Assembly: GCF_947497555.1 (NCBI RefSeq)
Contig: NZ_CANMGY010000003.1
Coordinates: forward strand, 1-64,000
Origin: an uncultured Umboniibacter sp.
GTDB lineage: Bacteria > Pseudomonadota > Gammaproteobacteria > Pseudomonadales > DSM-25080
Length of the DNA stretch: 64,000 nt
Direction: 5' to 3'
Each line of letters opens with the position of its first letter. The first letter of the stretch is position 1. Shown one piece after another: positions 1-7,565 of the stretch. The position numbers and the translations under genes are program-made. A model generated the notes under the pieces. It was not told the origin of the DNA and did not search any database. It saw nothing but the letters and a program-made list of their open reading frames with translations.

Positions 1-42
1 GCGACTATCTCTACAAGTACCCACACGTATTGTCTGATTGAT

Positions 43-72
43 TGTTAAAGAGCGTTGCTTCTCGTTCGAAGC
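43..72 (-). promoter_or_regulatory. rrn leader boxB-like hairpin and boxA antiterminator
   Basis: The minus strand carries a small hairpin with arms GCTTC/GAAGC and a 6-nt loop (57-72). Directly after it comes CGCTCTTTAACA (43-54), which matches the rrn boxA element bound by NusB-NusE during antitermination. Further downstream (about 11-33) the leader continues with a CAGACAAT and GTGTGGG stretch like that of the E. coli 16S leader. The 16S gene must therefore begin beyond the left edge. No rRNA sequence itself is in the window. Confidence 0.8.
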
Positions 73-80
73 GGATGTGA

Positions 81-108
81 ATTATACACATCTAAACTTC
101 ACTGTAAA
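81..108 (-). promoter_or_regulatory. rRNA operon promoter P2 (minus strand)
   Basis: On the minus strand TTTACA (103-108) and a consensus TATAAT (81-86) are spaced by 16 bp. The stretch just upstream (about 109-155) is very A/T-rich, like an UP element. The position between P1 and the boxB/boxA leader matches the tandem P1-P2 arrangement of gammaproteobacterial rRNA operons. Confidence 0.75.
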
Positions 109-193
109 CCCTTGTTTTTAAAGTATTTTAAAATAACTAAAAAAAGGGTTTTAAGGCCGGCAATTGATTGCCTGTCTCCGTGAAAGTTGGCGC

Positions 194-221
194 AGTATAA
201 CGACTCCTGAAACAATGTAAA
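194..221 (-). promoter_or_regulatory. rRNA operon promoter P1 (minus strand)
   Basis: Read on the minus strand, a -35 hexamer TTTACA (216-221) and a -10 hexamer TATACT (194-199) are separated by 16 bp and followed by a GC-rich discriminator GCGCC. This is the usual architecture of a stringently controlled rrn P1 promoter. A second promoter and a boxA antiterminator lie downstream in the same direction, which supports the reading. Transcription would start near 187 and leave the window on the left. Confidence 0.75.
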
Positions 222-256
222 GCACAGAAGAATAGTTAGTTTTGCCTACGTTAAAC

Positions 257-739
257 TTAATCTGCTTGGAGCTTTAACACAGCACGCTGCGTTTCCCGAT
301 TTAGGGTAGCGCTACTAAGTACTTTTTGCGCTTCAAGCGTGGTTACGGTATTCACTTGATCTGATTCGATCTCGATAAGCACCATCTGCTCTACGATCAA
401 TTCTTTCGGAGACAGCTCGGCTAAGCTAAATTGCTGATAGATCCAAACATAACGAATATCCGTTTCTGCACCCACCCATTCTAACTCCACCGTACCAAGC
501 TCAGGTATCGCCACTCTAAAATTCGAATCGAGGTAGGCCTTTAACTCGGCATCGCTCACTGCAATATCAGTTCCACCATTAATGGCCACAGCAATATCGC
601 GAATAAAGTACTTATGCACTACCTCTAGAACGCGTTCATTTTCATTCACACTAATCTCGGTCAGACCGAAGTGATATTGGTGCGCCTGCACATTAAGTGC
701 TAGCAATAAAAAAGTTATGGCAATGATTAGGTTCTTCAA
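257..739 (-). CDS. DUF6702-type secreted protein
   Basis: This is a small exported protein of about 160 residues that I assign to the DUF6702 family, a group of unknown function often found beside M1 peptidases, as here. The first 20 residues form a clear signal peptide (MKN, then a hydrophobic core ending in VQA). The mature part is mixed beta with no catalytic motif that I recognise. I prefer the TTG start at 739, preceded by GGAAGAA at good spacing. The ATG at 754 lies directly on the U-tract of an upstream terminator hairpin and has no ribosome binding site. It follows the M1 peptidase gene in the same direction. The family call is from memory of its pattern. Confidence 0.6.
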   Translation of the reverse strand: MKNLIIAITFLLLALNVQAHQYHFGLTEISVNENERVLEVVHKYFIRDIAVAINGGTDIAVSDAELKAYLDSNFRVAIPELGTVELEWVGAETDIRYVWIYQQFSLAELSPKELIVEQMVLIEIESDQVNTVTTLEAQKVLSSATLNRETQRAVLKLQAD

Positions 740-753
740 TTTTAATTCTTCCA

Positions 754-778
754 TTAAAAAGGGAGCCTAAGCTCCCTT
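754..778 (-). terminator. Rho-independent terminator after the M1 peptidase gene
   Basis: On the minus strand an 8-bp stem AAGGGAGC/GCTCCCTT with loop TTAG is followed by TTTTTA. It sits 25 bp after the M1 peptidase stop codon and ends just before the coding start of the DUF6702 gene. It probably attenuates rather than abolishes read-through, because no separate promoter for the DUF6702 gene is visible. Confidence 0.75.
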
Positions 779-803
779 ATAATCTAAATAGAGCACAACG
801 ACT

Positions 804-3227
804 TTATTCTTCGTTTGTGGTCTCTTCTTCGGACTCATCTTCATCAGTCTTCAATTCGGTAGCCCAATTCTCCATCATGTTGGGACTACGCTCGCGCTTG
901 AAGAGCTGCAGACGCGATTCAACGATTTGACGGGGGTAGTGGTTATTCGCCACATCAATATCAGCGGTTTCCCAATGCGGATCAAGGACAACCTGAGTTA
1001 GGACTTTATCTGCTGGACGAACAAACATCTTAGAGACATTATTCGTATTACGTCGCCAAATTTCGGCCGGGATACGAACCTCTTCCTTCGAGCCGTCGTC
1101 ATACTGCATTTCGATGATAAGCGGCATGACTAGCCCACCGACGTTACTAAAATCGATAACATAGACATTGTTATCGACCAACAGTAGATCGCGCTCCCAA
1201 TCCTCTAGGCCTTCAACCAAGGAATTGTAGGAGTTACGATCAGCATTGGTAGTCGTAAAGCGATCATGCTCATTATAGAAGTCTAAAAGTTGATCCTGTT
1301 CTTCAACTTTACGCGGCATTCCATCATTACGCTGACGCGTAATCGACAGTGGTTCCTGCGCAAACTTAGCGCGAGAAAACTCTTCTTCTATATCTGGGTT
1401 ACGCGTATCGATAGAAAAAGCACGGACGTTATCAACAGAGATATCTACCGCATCAGTAGTATAGAACCAACCGCGCCAGAACCAATCCAAATCAATTCCG
1501 GAAGCGTCTTCCATGGTACGGAAGAAGTCAGCAGGCATTGGGCGTTTGAACTTCCAACGCTCCGAATACTCGCGGAATGCGAAGTCGAACAACTCACGCC
1601 CCATGATGGTTTCGCGCAGAATATTCAACGCCGTAGCTGGCTTACCGTAAGCATTGTTACCAAACTGAAGAATTGACTCTGAGTTGGTCATAATTGGCAC
1701 TTGGTTCGGCGAGCGCATGTAGTCAACGATCTGTCGGGCTTCACCACGTTGCTCATTCGCATCAATGGTATCTTCCCATGCCTGAAGGGCAAGGAATTCA
1801 ACGTAGGTATTTAAGCCTTCGTCCATCCAAGTCCACTGACGTTCATCCGAGTTAACAATCATTGGATAGTAGTTGTGCCCAACCTCATGGATCACTACGC
1901 CAATCAAGAACCACTTAACACCTCGACTGTAGGTACGAGCCATAATTTCTTCCGGCGTGACAACGCCATCTTCCATCTCAGCTTCTTCGTCAATGACTGG
2001 ACGAGGACCATTGAAGGTCATCATCGGGTATTCCATTCCGCCAACTGGGCCATTCACTGAGATCGAAACCGGATACGGGTAGTCGAAGGCGTACTTGTTA
2101 TAGTGTTCCATGGTATGAATAATCGCTGCCGTTGAGTAACGATCAAAAATAGGCATACCTTCTTGCGGATAGTAGGACATAGCCATGGTATCGGTACCAC
2201 CGCTCTTGTAGCCCTGCGCATCCCATACGAATTTACGGCTAGAGGCCCAAGCGAAGTCGCGAACATTCTCCGCTTCAAACTCCCAGGTTTTCGTATCCGT
2301 AGCACGAGAAGACTCATTCTCTAGCGCTTCTTCGAGGGTAACGATAAATACCGGACGATCTGCTGACTTCGCCTCAGTCAAACGACTGCGCTGCTCTGAA
2401 GTTAAGACATCCCGTGGATTCTGAAGCACTCCTGTGGAGGCAACAATGTGATCGGCGGGGGCCGTGATTTTCACATTGTAGTCGCCAAACTCGACCGCGA
2501 ATTCGCCCGAACCTAGAAACTCTTTATTCTGCCAACCACTAACGTCGTTATAGGCCGCCATACGTGGGTACCATTGAGCGATTTCGTAGAGGTAGTTGTC
2601 ATCGCGCTCAAAATATTCGTAACCACTGCGCCCGCCCAGAACTTTCTGTTCGAAGACGTTATAACTCCAGTCAATGCTGAACTCGATCTTTGACCCACTC
2701 TCCAACGGCGAATCCAGATCAATACGCATCATTGTGCCTACAATCGTATGTGACAGCGGATTGCCACGACGATCAGCGACCTTGGTTATCTTATAACCGC
2801 CATCAAAGGACTCTGACGCAAGGATATTACGCAGGCCATAATAGGAAAAGGTGTTGGGACCATCGCCCTCAGTATTCGTTGTGCGCACAAGGTTGGCGTT
2901 CGAATTTGGCTCAAAGCGATTTTGATCTAACTGTACCCATAGGTAAGCAAGGTCGTCCGGAGAGTTATTGCTATAGGTGATTGTTTCAGAACCAATGACT
3001 CTTTGGTTCTCATCATCTAAGGTCACCTCGATCGCATAGTCAGCCTGTTGCTGCCAGTATTCGTGCCCCGGTGCACCCGCTGCATTACGGTAGCTGTTGG
3101 GCGTAGGGAGCAATTCATCTAGTTGGCGAAATTTATCGCCGGTAACGCCTAGATTATCAGCGGCGAACAATTGCAATGGCAGCACCAGAGCGCCAATTAC
3201 AATTGGAATTAAAGTCATTTTTTTCAT
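804..3227 (-). CDS. M1 family metallopeptidase, secreted
   Basis: Zinc-dependent aminopeptidase-like protein of the M1 (gluzincin) family, about 807 residues. The zinc signature HEVGH (about residues 447-451) is followed 18 residues later by the third ligand Glu in WMDEGLN, the classical HExxH-X18-E spacing. An upstream GGMEY stretch replaces the usual GAMEN exopeptidase motif, so strict aminopeptidase activity is uncertain. The start is placed at the ATG at 3227 because it gives a normal signal peptide (MKKM, hydrophobic core, LFAA); a longer reading from 3260 would add 11 polar residues before it. The acidic, Glu-rich C-terminus is unusual. It is transcribed toward the DUF6702 gene. It probably acts in the periplasm or outside the cell. 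Confidence 0.88.
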   Translation of the reverse strand: MKKMTLIPIVIGALVLPLQLFAADNLGVTGDKFRQLDELLPTPNSYRNAAGAPGHEYWQQQADYAIEVTLDDENQRVIGSETITYSNNSPDDLAYLWVQLDQNRFEPNSNANLVRTTNTEGDGPNTFSYYGLRNILASESFDGGYKITKVADRRGNPLSHTIVGTMMRIDLDSPLESGSKIEFSIDWSYNVFEQKVLGGRSGYEYFERDDNYLYEIAQWYPRMAAYNDVSGWQNKEFLGSGEFAVEFGDYNVKITAPADHIVASTGVLQNPRDVLTSEQRSRLTEAKSADRPVFIVTLEEALENESSRATDTKTWEFEAENVRDFAWASSRKFVWDAQGYKSGGTDTMAMSYYPQEGMPIFDRYSTAAIIHTMEHYNKYAFDYPYPVSISVNGPVGGMEYPMMTFNGPRPVIDEEAEMEDGVVTPEEIMARTYSRGVKWFLIGVVIHEVGHNYYPMIVNSDERQWTWMDEGLNTYVEFLALQAWEDTIDANEQRGEARQIVDYMRSPNQVPIMTNSESILQFGNNAYGKPATALNILRETIMGRELFDFAFREYSERWKFKRPMPADFFRTMEDASGIDLDWFWRGWFYTTDAVDISVDNVRAFSIDTRNPDIEEEFSRAKFAQEPLSITRQRNDGMPRKVEEQDQLLDFYNEHDRFTTTNADRNSYNSLVEGLEDWERDLLLVDNNVYVIDFSNVGGLVMPLIIEMQYDDGSKEEVRIPAEIWRRNTNNVSKMFVRPADKVLTQVVLDPHWETADIDVANNHYPRQIVESRLQLFKRERSPNMMENWATELKTDEDESEEETTNEE

Positions 3228-3319
3228 ACAAGTCTCGTAGAAATAGTTATTTACCGGCAATCGGCGACCACAATTTAGGGGGAGATTATGACGGTTTTAC
3301 AGCCAAATAGGAAGTTGGC

Positions 3320-3946
3320 TTAGGAAATCGCGAGATACGAAAAAATACGGACTAATAGCGGAGTTTGAATAGACGAAGACTCAATTAACCAAAGGTCGGT
3401 ATCCCAAAGCGATGGAGATAATGATAGCGCAGTTGTCGACATAGGATTAGCATCCGAACTAGAGGGAACCAACATAAACGCCCTACTGCTGTCCGAATCT
3501 TGGTGGCAGCTCGTGTCGAGATCAAAAATACCCTGTTGACCGCAGAGTACGTTAAGGTGACTAAGCGAACGCAAACTCTCAAAAGTATTGAATATCTGTG
3601 TTCGCAGAGCACTATCACTGCTTATCATCCAAATGTATCTCGCTTTAGACGAACGCTGCTGTGCAAGCTCCGATGGTGTTCGGTCCGTCAACACCACAAC
3701 GCGCAATCTTGGCGTGTAATCCCCACATCTTTGAGACAGGCCACTCAATAACCCCTCAATAAAGGGCTGGGAAACGGCGTGAATAAGAAGATCGCTTTGA
3801 CAGAGACTCCCCACTACGGCTTTTGCCAACCTTCTACCATCTAACGCACTCGCGTTGCTGCACATCTCCACCACAGTAGCCACTTTAGGCCCCGAGTGGA
3901 AAATTGAACCATTAATATTGGATATTTTGAATTGGTTATGCGGCAC
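3320..3946 (-). CDS. Hypothetical protein, possibly SulA/RecA-fold-like
   Basis: A 208-residue soluble protein with a GTG start that I do not recognise with confidence. Its middle (about 60-160) has the order seen in SulA-type division inhibitors: an LLSGL helix, a hydrophobic strand with an LTD turn, a helix resembling the SulA VESMVRALR segment (here NTFESLRSL), a buried strand, then AFMLVP where SulA has GFIMRP. This is pattern similarity only. No LexA box is visible upstream; instead there is a 15-bp palindrome (3995-4009). The gene stands alone, divergent from the ArsC-like gene and ahead of the M1 peptidase gene. Ser is very frequent in its C-terminal third. A lineage-specific protein of unrelated function is equally possible. 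Confidence 0.5.
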   Translation of the reverse strand: MPHNQFKISNINGSIFHSGPKVATVVEMCSNASALDGRRLAKAVVGSLCQSDLLIHAVSQPFIEGLLSGLSQRCGDYTPRLRVVVLTDRTPSELAQQRSSKARYIWMISSDSALRTQIFNTFESLRSLSHLNVLCGQQGIFDLDTSCHQDSDSSRAFMLVPSSSDANPMSTTALSLSPSLWDTDLWLIESSSIQTPLLVRIFSYLAIS

Positions 3947-3994
3947 GCTTTAAACTTCTCAAATAAAGACATAATTTATATAAGTTAAACACCG

Positions 3995-4009
3995 TACAGA
4001 AAGTCTGTA
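3995..4009. promoter_or_regulatory. Palindrome in the divergent promoter region
   Basis: TACAGA-AAG-TCTGTA is a perfect 6-3-6 inverted repeat midway between two divergent genes (3946 and 4122), so it could be an operator acting on both. The half-site order is inverted relative to a LexA box (CTGT-N8-ACAG), so LexA is not implied. The binding protein is unknown. Confidence 0.4.
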
Positions 4010-4084
4010 AACTATTTTTAGCCCTATAGCCAAAACGACTAACGTTACAAACTTTCAGTCAATGTAAGCCAAACCAATCTACGA

Positions 4085-4090
4085 TATAAT
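4085..4090 (+). promoter_or_regulatory. Consensus -10 element ahead of the ArsC-like/dapD/dapE genes
   Basis: A perfect TATAAT lies 32 bp before the first ATG of this plus-strand gene group. No convincing -35 hexamer sits 16-18 bp upstream (atgtaa at 17 bp), so the promoter may need an activator. It is the only good promoter-like match in the gap. Confidence 0.35.
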
Positions 4091-4121
4091 TTCGACTTTT
4101 ATTAAGGTAGCGAGATCATCC

Positions 4122-4469
4122 ATGAAGCTTTGGGGAATTAAAAACTGCGATAGCGTAAGAAAAGCATTGAAGCGGCTTACGGAACTTGAACAGCCTACCA
4201 CCTTTATTTGCCTTCGCAGTGAGGGTATCAACCGCGATACACTCAAACTGGCCATTGACCAGCTTGGAATTGAGAAAGTTGTTAATAAACGCTCAACCAC
4301 CTGGAAGCAGCGCAGCGAGGAACAAAAAGCACGGCTATTAGCGGCCGACCTTGATGAAATTCTCGCGGAGCCTACAATTATCAAACGTCCATTGATTGAG
4401 TACCAAGGCAAATTTTACATCGGCACTGATGAATCACTAATCAATCAGATAACCAGCGCAACAGCTTAA
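4122..4469 (+). CDS. ArsC/Spx-family thioredoxin-fold protein (YffB-like)
   Basis: A 115-residue member of the ArsC/Spx family, closest in pattern to E. coli YffB, which also sits just upstream of dapE. It has a thioredoxin-like fold with a single N-terminal cysteine (GIKNC, Cys9) and the typical ArsC C-terminal IKRPL segment (Arg89). Arsenate reductase activity is not established for the YffB branch; a glutathione-dependent thiol reductase role has been suggested. A GAG-type ribosome binding site precedes the ATG. It is 16 bp from dapD and surely co-transcribed with it. The conserved link with lysine/peptidoglycan precursor synthesis is known but unexplained. Confidence 0.88.
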   Translation: MKLWGIKNCDSVRKALKRLTELEQPTTFICLRSEGINRDTLKLAIDQLGIEKVVNKRSTTWKQRSEEQKARLLAADLDEILAEPTIIKRPLIEYQGKFYIGTDESLINQITSATA

Positions 4470-4485
4470 CTTTAAGAGATTAGAT

Positions 4486-5496
4486 ATGAATACGATATAC
4501 GCTTACGGAATTGGCATCGCCACCAAAAACCAAGCTGGTGAGATTATTGAAGTTTTCTACCCACAACCGGTATTAACGCCTTGTCAGGAGGAACTTGACG
4601 AAATCAACGCGATCGGGCTTGCCGGTGGCACTAGCGTACTCAATGAATTTCAGTTGACCAGCCTCGCCGCTAGCGATTATTTGCCTATTGCTAGTCTAAT
4701 TGAGAGTTTAAAAGACGCCCGTAGAACCATCGTATTAAGTATCGCTCAGCAAGATGTTGCTCCAACCGATGTTGGCACGGCATTTCTGAAGCTTCATCTC
4801 CTATCTCACCGTTTAGTAAAGCCACACGAAACCATTCTTGATGGTGTGTTCGGTATACTACATAACCTAGCATGGACTTCTGAGGGGCCCATTGAATTAA
4901 ATGAGCTTCCAGCGCGACAGCTTCAAGCGCGCCTAGAGGGCCGAGCACTAAGCGTTAACTGTATCGACAAATTTCCGAAGATGACCGATTACGTCGTACC
5001 GAGCGGTGTTCGTATCGCGGACACCTCGCGCATTCGTCTTGGCGCTTATATCGGTGAGGGCACTACGGTTATGCACGAAGGCTTTGTTAACTTTAACGCC
5101 GGAACCGCCGGCCCTGCAATGATTGAAGGTCGAATTTCCGCCGGCGTATGGGTTGGCAGCCACTCTGATCTTGGCGGTGGTAGCTCAACGATGGGAACCC
5201 TATCGGGCGGCGGCAACATCGTCATCTCAGTTGGCGAGCACTGTCTTATTGGCGCTAACGCCGGCACGGGTATCCCTCTTGGCAATCATTGTACTATCGA
5301 AAGCGGGCTCTACATTACTGCTGGCACCAAGGTTCAACTCGTTAATGATGCTGGCAACCAGAGTGAAGTCATTAAAGCTAAGGAATTGGCTGGCAAAGAT
5401 CATTTACTCTTCCGCCGCAATTCGCAGAGCGGTGCAGTGGAGTGCCACACCAATCTCAGTTCGATTGAACTCAACGATATGCTGCACAGCAATTAA
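4486..5496 (+). CDS. dapD: 2,3,4,5-tetrahydropyridine-2,6-dicarboxylate N-succinyltransferase
   Basis: DapD transfers succinyl from succinyl-CoA to tetrahydrodipicolinate, giving N-succinyl-2-amino-6-ketopimelate in the diaminopimelate/lysine pathway. At 336 residues it matches the long Pseudomonas-type DapD rather than the 274-residue E. coli form. The N-terminal half carries the typical MNTIYAYGIGIATKN opening. From about residue 165 the glycine-rich hexapeptide repeats of a left-handed beta helix follow, including the SDLGGGSSTMG segment. It lies 16 bp after the ArsC-like gene and 14 bp before dapE, so substrate flow from DapD toward DapE is encoded in one transcript. The aminotransferase step (DapC/ArgD) is not in the window. 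Confidence 0.95.
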   Translation: MNTIYAYGIGIATKNQAGEIIEVFYPQPVLTPCQEELDEINAIGLAGGTSVLNEFQLTSLAASDYLPIASLIESLKDARRTIVLSIAQQDVAPTDVGTAFLKLHLLSHRLVKPHETILDGVFGILHNLAWTSEGPIELNELPARQLQARLEGRALSVNCIDKFPKMTDYVVPSGVRIADTSRIRLGAYIGEGTTVMHEGFVNFNAGTAGPAMIEGRISAGVWVGSHSDLGGGSSTMGTLSGGGNIVISVGEHCLIGANAGTGIPLGNHCTIESGLYITAGTKVQLVNDAGNQSEVIKAKELAGKDHLLFRRNSQSGAVECHTNLSSIELNDMLHSN

Positions 5497-5510
5497 ACCT
5501 AGGGGTACCT

Positions 5511-6638
5511 ATGACACCGACTATTGAGCTGTGCAAGCAGTTGATTGAACGTCCATCGGTTACGCCCGATGATGCAGGCTGCTTTCCACTAATCCTTGAG
5601 CGCCTTAAGGACTTCGACATCCAAGTGACTCGCCTGGACTGTGAGGACGTGGAAAATATTCTAATCACCATCGGCGACGAGGGCCCATTGCTTATATTTC
5701 TTGGTCATACGGATGTCGTCCCTACCGGGCCTGAATCCCAATGGCGCTACCCGCCCTTTGAACCAACGGAAGAAGGCGACCTATTATACGGTCGCGGTAC
5801 CGCGGACATGAAAGGTAGTATTGCTGCATTCATCACCGCCACCGAACGATTCTTAATCGCTAAGCCGTCACTAAAGGCTCGCTTTGGCATCCTGCTGACT
5901 AGTGACGAGGAAGGTGCGGCTGACTATGGAATTCGTTATGTAGCACCAGAGCTCCAGCGCAGAGGTATCGATATTGACTACTGCTTAGTTGGCGAGCCTT
6001 CAAGTACCAATAAGCTTGGAGACATTATCAAAAACGGTCGTCGTGGCTCGCTCGGTGCCACCTTAAGAGTCATCGGCAAACAGGGCCATGTTGCCTATCC
6101 GCAACTTGCCGACAACCCTATTCACCGAGCAATGCAAGCATTGAGTGATCTCGTTGCTACTGAATGGGACCAGGGGAATGATTTCTTTCCACCAACCAGC
6201 TTTCAGATTTCTAATATTAACTCGGGCACGGGAGCGACAAACGTAATTCCGGGCGATTTAGAAGTGATTTGTAACTTCCGTTACTCAACAGAAACTACGG
6301 CTAATGAGCTTAAGACGCGTTTTGAAGCAGTCCTGAACGCAGCGCATTTGACCTACGAAATCACTTGGAAGTTGAATGGTGAGCCATTTTTAACCGCCGA
6401 AGGTGAATTAGTAGAGGCATGTATTAAAGGCGTTGAACGAGTTACCGGAAGTACACCCACACTATCTACCTCGGGCGGCACTTCTGACGGTCGATTTATT
6501 GCGCCTTTGGGTGCACAGGTGGTTGAATTAGGCCCATTAAATGCCACGATTCATCAGGTTGATGAGCATGTCAGCATGTCCGATCTCAACCAGCTAAGCG
6601 AGGTTTACGAAGATATTATTCGTCAACTGACGACTTGA
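5511..6638 (+). CDS. dapE: Succinyl-diaminopimelate desuccinylase
   Basis: DapE hydrolyses N-succinyl-LL-diaminopimelate to LL-diaminopimelate and succinate using two zinc ions (M20 family). All landmarks are visible: GHTDVVP with His66 and Asp68, the bridging Asp99 in GRGTADMKG, the catalytic Glu pair in TSDEEGAA (133-134), and a C-terminal TIHQVDEHV metal-binding histidine region. The length of 375 is normal. It follows dapD closely on the same transcript. Its last 23 bases overlap the 3' end of the convergent rsmJ gene, so both stop codons lie inside the neighbour's coding sequence. Confidence 0.96.
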   Translation: MTPTIELCKQLIERPSVTPDDAGCFPLILERLKDFDIQVTRLDCEDVENILITIGDEGPLLIFLGHTDVVPTGPESQWRYPPFEPTEEGDLLYGRGTADMKGSIAAFITATERFLIAKPSLKARFGILLTSDEEGAADYGIRYVAPELQRRGIDIDYCLVGEPSSTNKLGDIIKNGRRGSLGATLRVIGKQGHVAYPQLADNPIHRAMQALSDLVATEWDQGNDFFPPTSFQISNINSGTGATNVIPGDLEVICNFRYSTETTANELKTRFEAVLNAAHLTYEITWKLNGEPFLTAEGELVEACIKGVERVTGSTPTLSTSGGTSDGRFIAPLGAQVVELGPLNATIHQVDEHVSMSDLNQLSEVYEDIIRQLTT

Positions 6639-7395
6639 ACTTATCGGCTGCCATGGATCTCAGAGCATAAATATCGAAACGCCCAGATTTACCCGTTAGC
6701 GATTGACTGGGCTTTCGATCCGCTAAAAATGGCGCACCTTTAGGACGCTTTACCACAACTCGGTGTGTTGCAAATTCTAGGGCTTTAGCTAGGAGTAAGT
6801 CAGCATCTTCATCGGTACCAACCAACTGATGAAACGCTGCCATTTCCTTTTTTACCGCGGCAGATTTCTTCCGCTCAGGAAACATTGGATCAACATAAAC
6901 CACTTCATATTGCTGCCCCACTAGTTCGGACGAATCTCCTCGGCGAAGACTAATTCTTCTGACTATGTTGCGACTATCAAGGCTGCTCTCCGCCCGCCTT
7001 AAACCATCAGCCAACAGGGCGTGAACAATGGGTTGACGCTCAACTAGCGTAACATCACAGCCGAGTGAAGCTAATACGAAACCATCCCTCCCTAGTCCTG
7101 CCGTCATATCTAACACACTGGGCAACACACGTGGCGACAGCGCACAGGCCTTAGCAACTGCCTGTCCAAATCCCCCACCGTGCTTAACCCGGTATTGCAT
7201 GGCTCCGTTGTCGAAGTCGACTAAGACGTCGCCCTGTTGCTGGTTTGGAAAGTGCAGACTCAGTTGTCCGCTAGACCAACGAAGTGCGAGCTCATCATTA
7301 CTTTCAGTGACCACTTGTAAATCGAGTTCGACTGCGAGTGAAGATATATCAGATTCTTCACCCGAGACACTAATCAAATGTCGAAGTACACTCAC
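6616..7395 (-). CDS. rsmJ: 16S rRNA (guanine1516-N2)-methyltransferase
   Basis: RsmJ methylates N2 of G1516 in 16S rRNA using SAM. The SAM-binding motif DMTAGLGRDGF (about 96-106) and the catalytic-type DPMFPERKKS motif (about 169-178) match the E. coli protein, followed by the family segments VKKEM and VVVKRP. I place the start at the GTG at 7395, seven bases after a GGGGG ribosome binding site, giving 259 residues as in the family. A longer reading from 7467 adds a stretch unlike any RsmJ. It overlaps dapE tail to tail by 23 bp. In many gammaproteobacteria it is monocistronic, as appears here. Confidence 0.9.
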   Translation of the reverse strand: MSVLRHLISVSGEESDISSLAVELDLQVVTESNDELALRWSSGQLSLHFPNQQQGDVLVDFDNGAMQYRVKHGGGFGQAVAKACALSPRVLPSVLDMTAGLGRDGFVLASLGCDVTLVERQPIVHALLADGLRRAESSLDSRNIVRRISLRRGDSSELVGQQYEVVYVDPMFPERKKSAAVKKEMAAFHQLVGTDEDADLLLAKALEFATHRVVVKRPKGAPFLADRKPSQSLTGKSGRFDIYALRSMAADKFKSSVDE

Positions 7396-7565
7396 GCTGC
7401 CCCCAAGGTTACATATCCAAGTTATCTGTGTGAAAGCTTGTGGATAACTAGTCTCAACGGGAAACAAGACCAGTAACCAAGCCGATTCAACTGCAGTGTT
7501 TAATCCTCAACCACCTCGTCTCTCAGTTTGAGTGAATAAAAACAGCACCCGCCATTGAGGAAAAT

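Noticed and set aside
3947-4121. LexA box for the SulA-like gene
   Set aside because: The palindrome there has the half-sites in the reverse order (ACAG...CTGT) and wrong spacing; no CTGT-N8-ACAG was found.
5123-5527. 134-codon plus-strand frame inside dapD
   Set aside because: Out-of-frame shadow of the glycine-rich beta-helix repeats of DapD, which is itself well supported.
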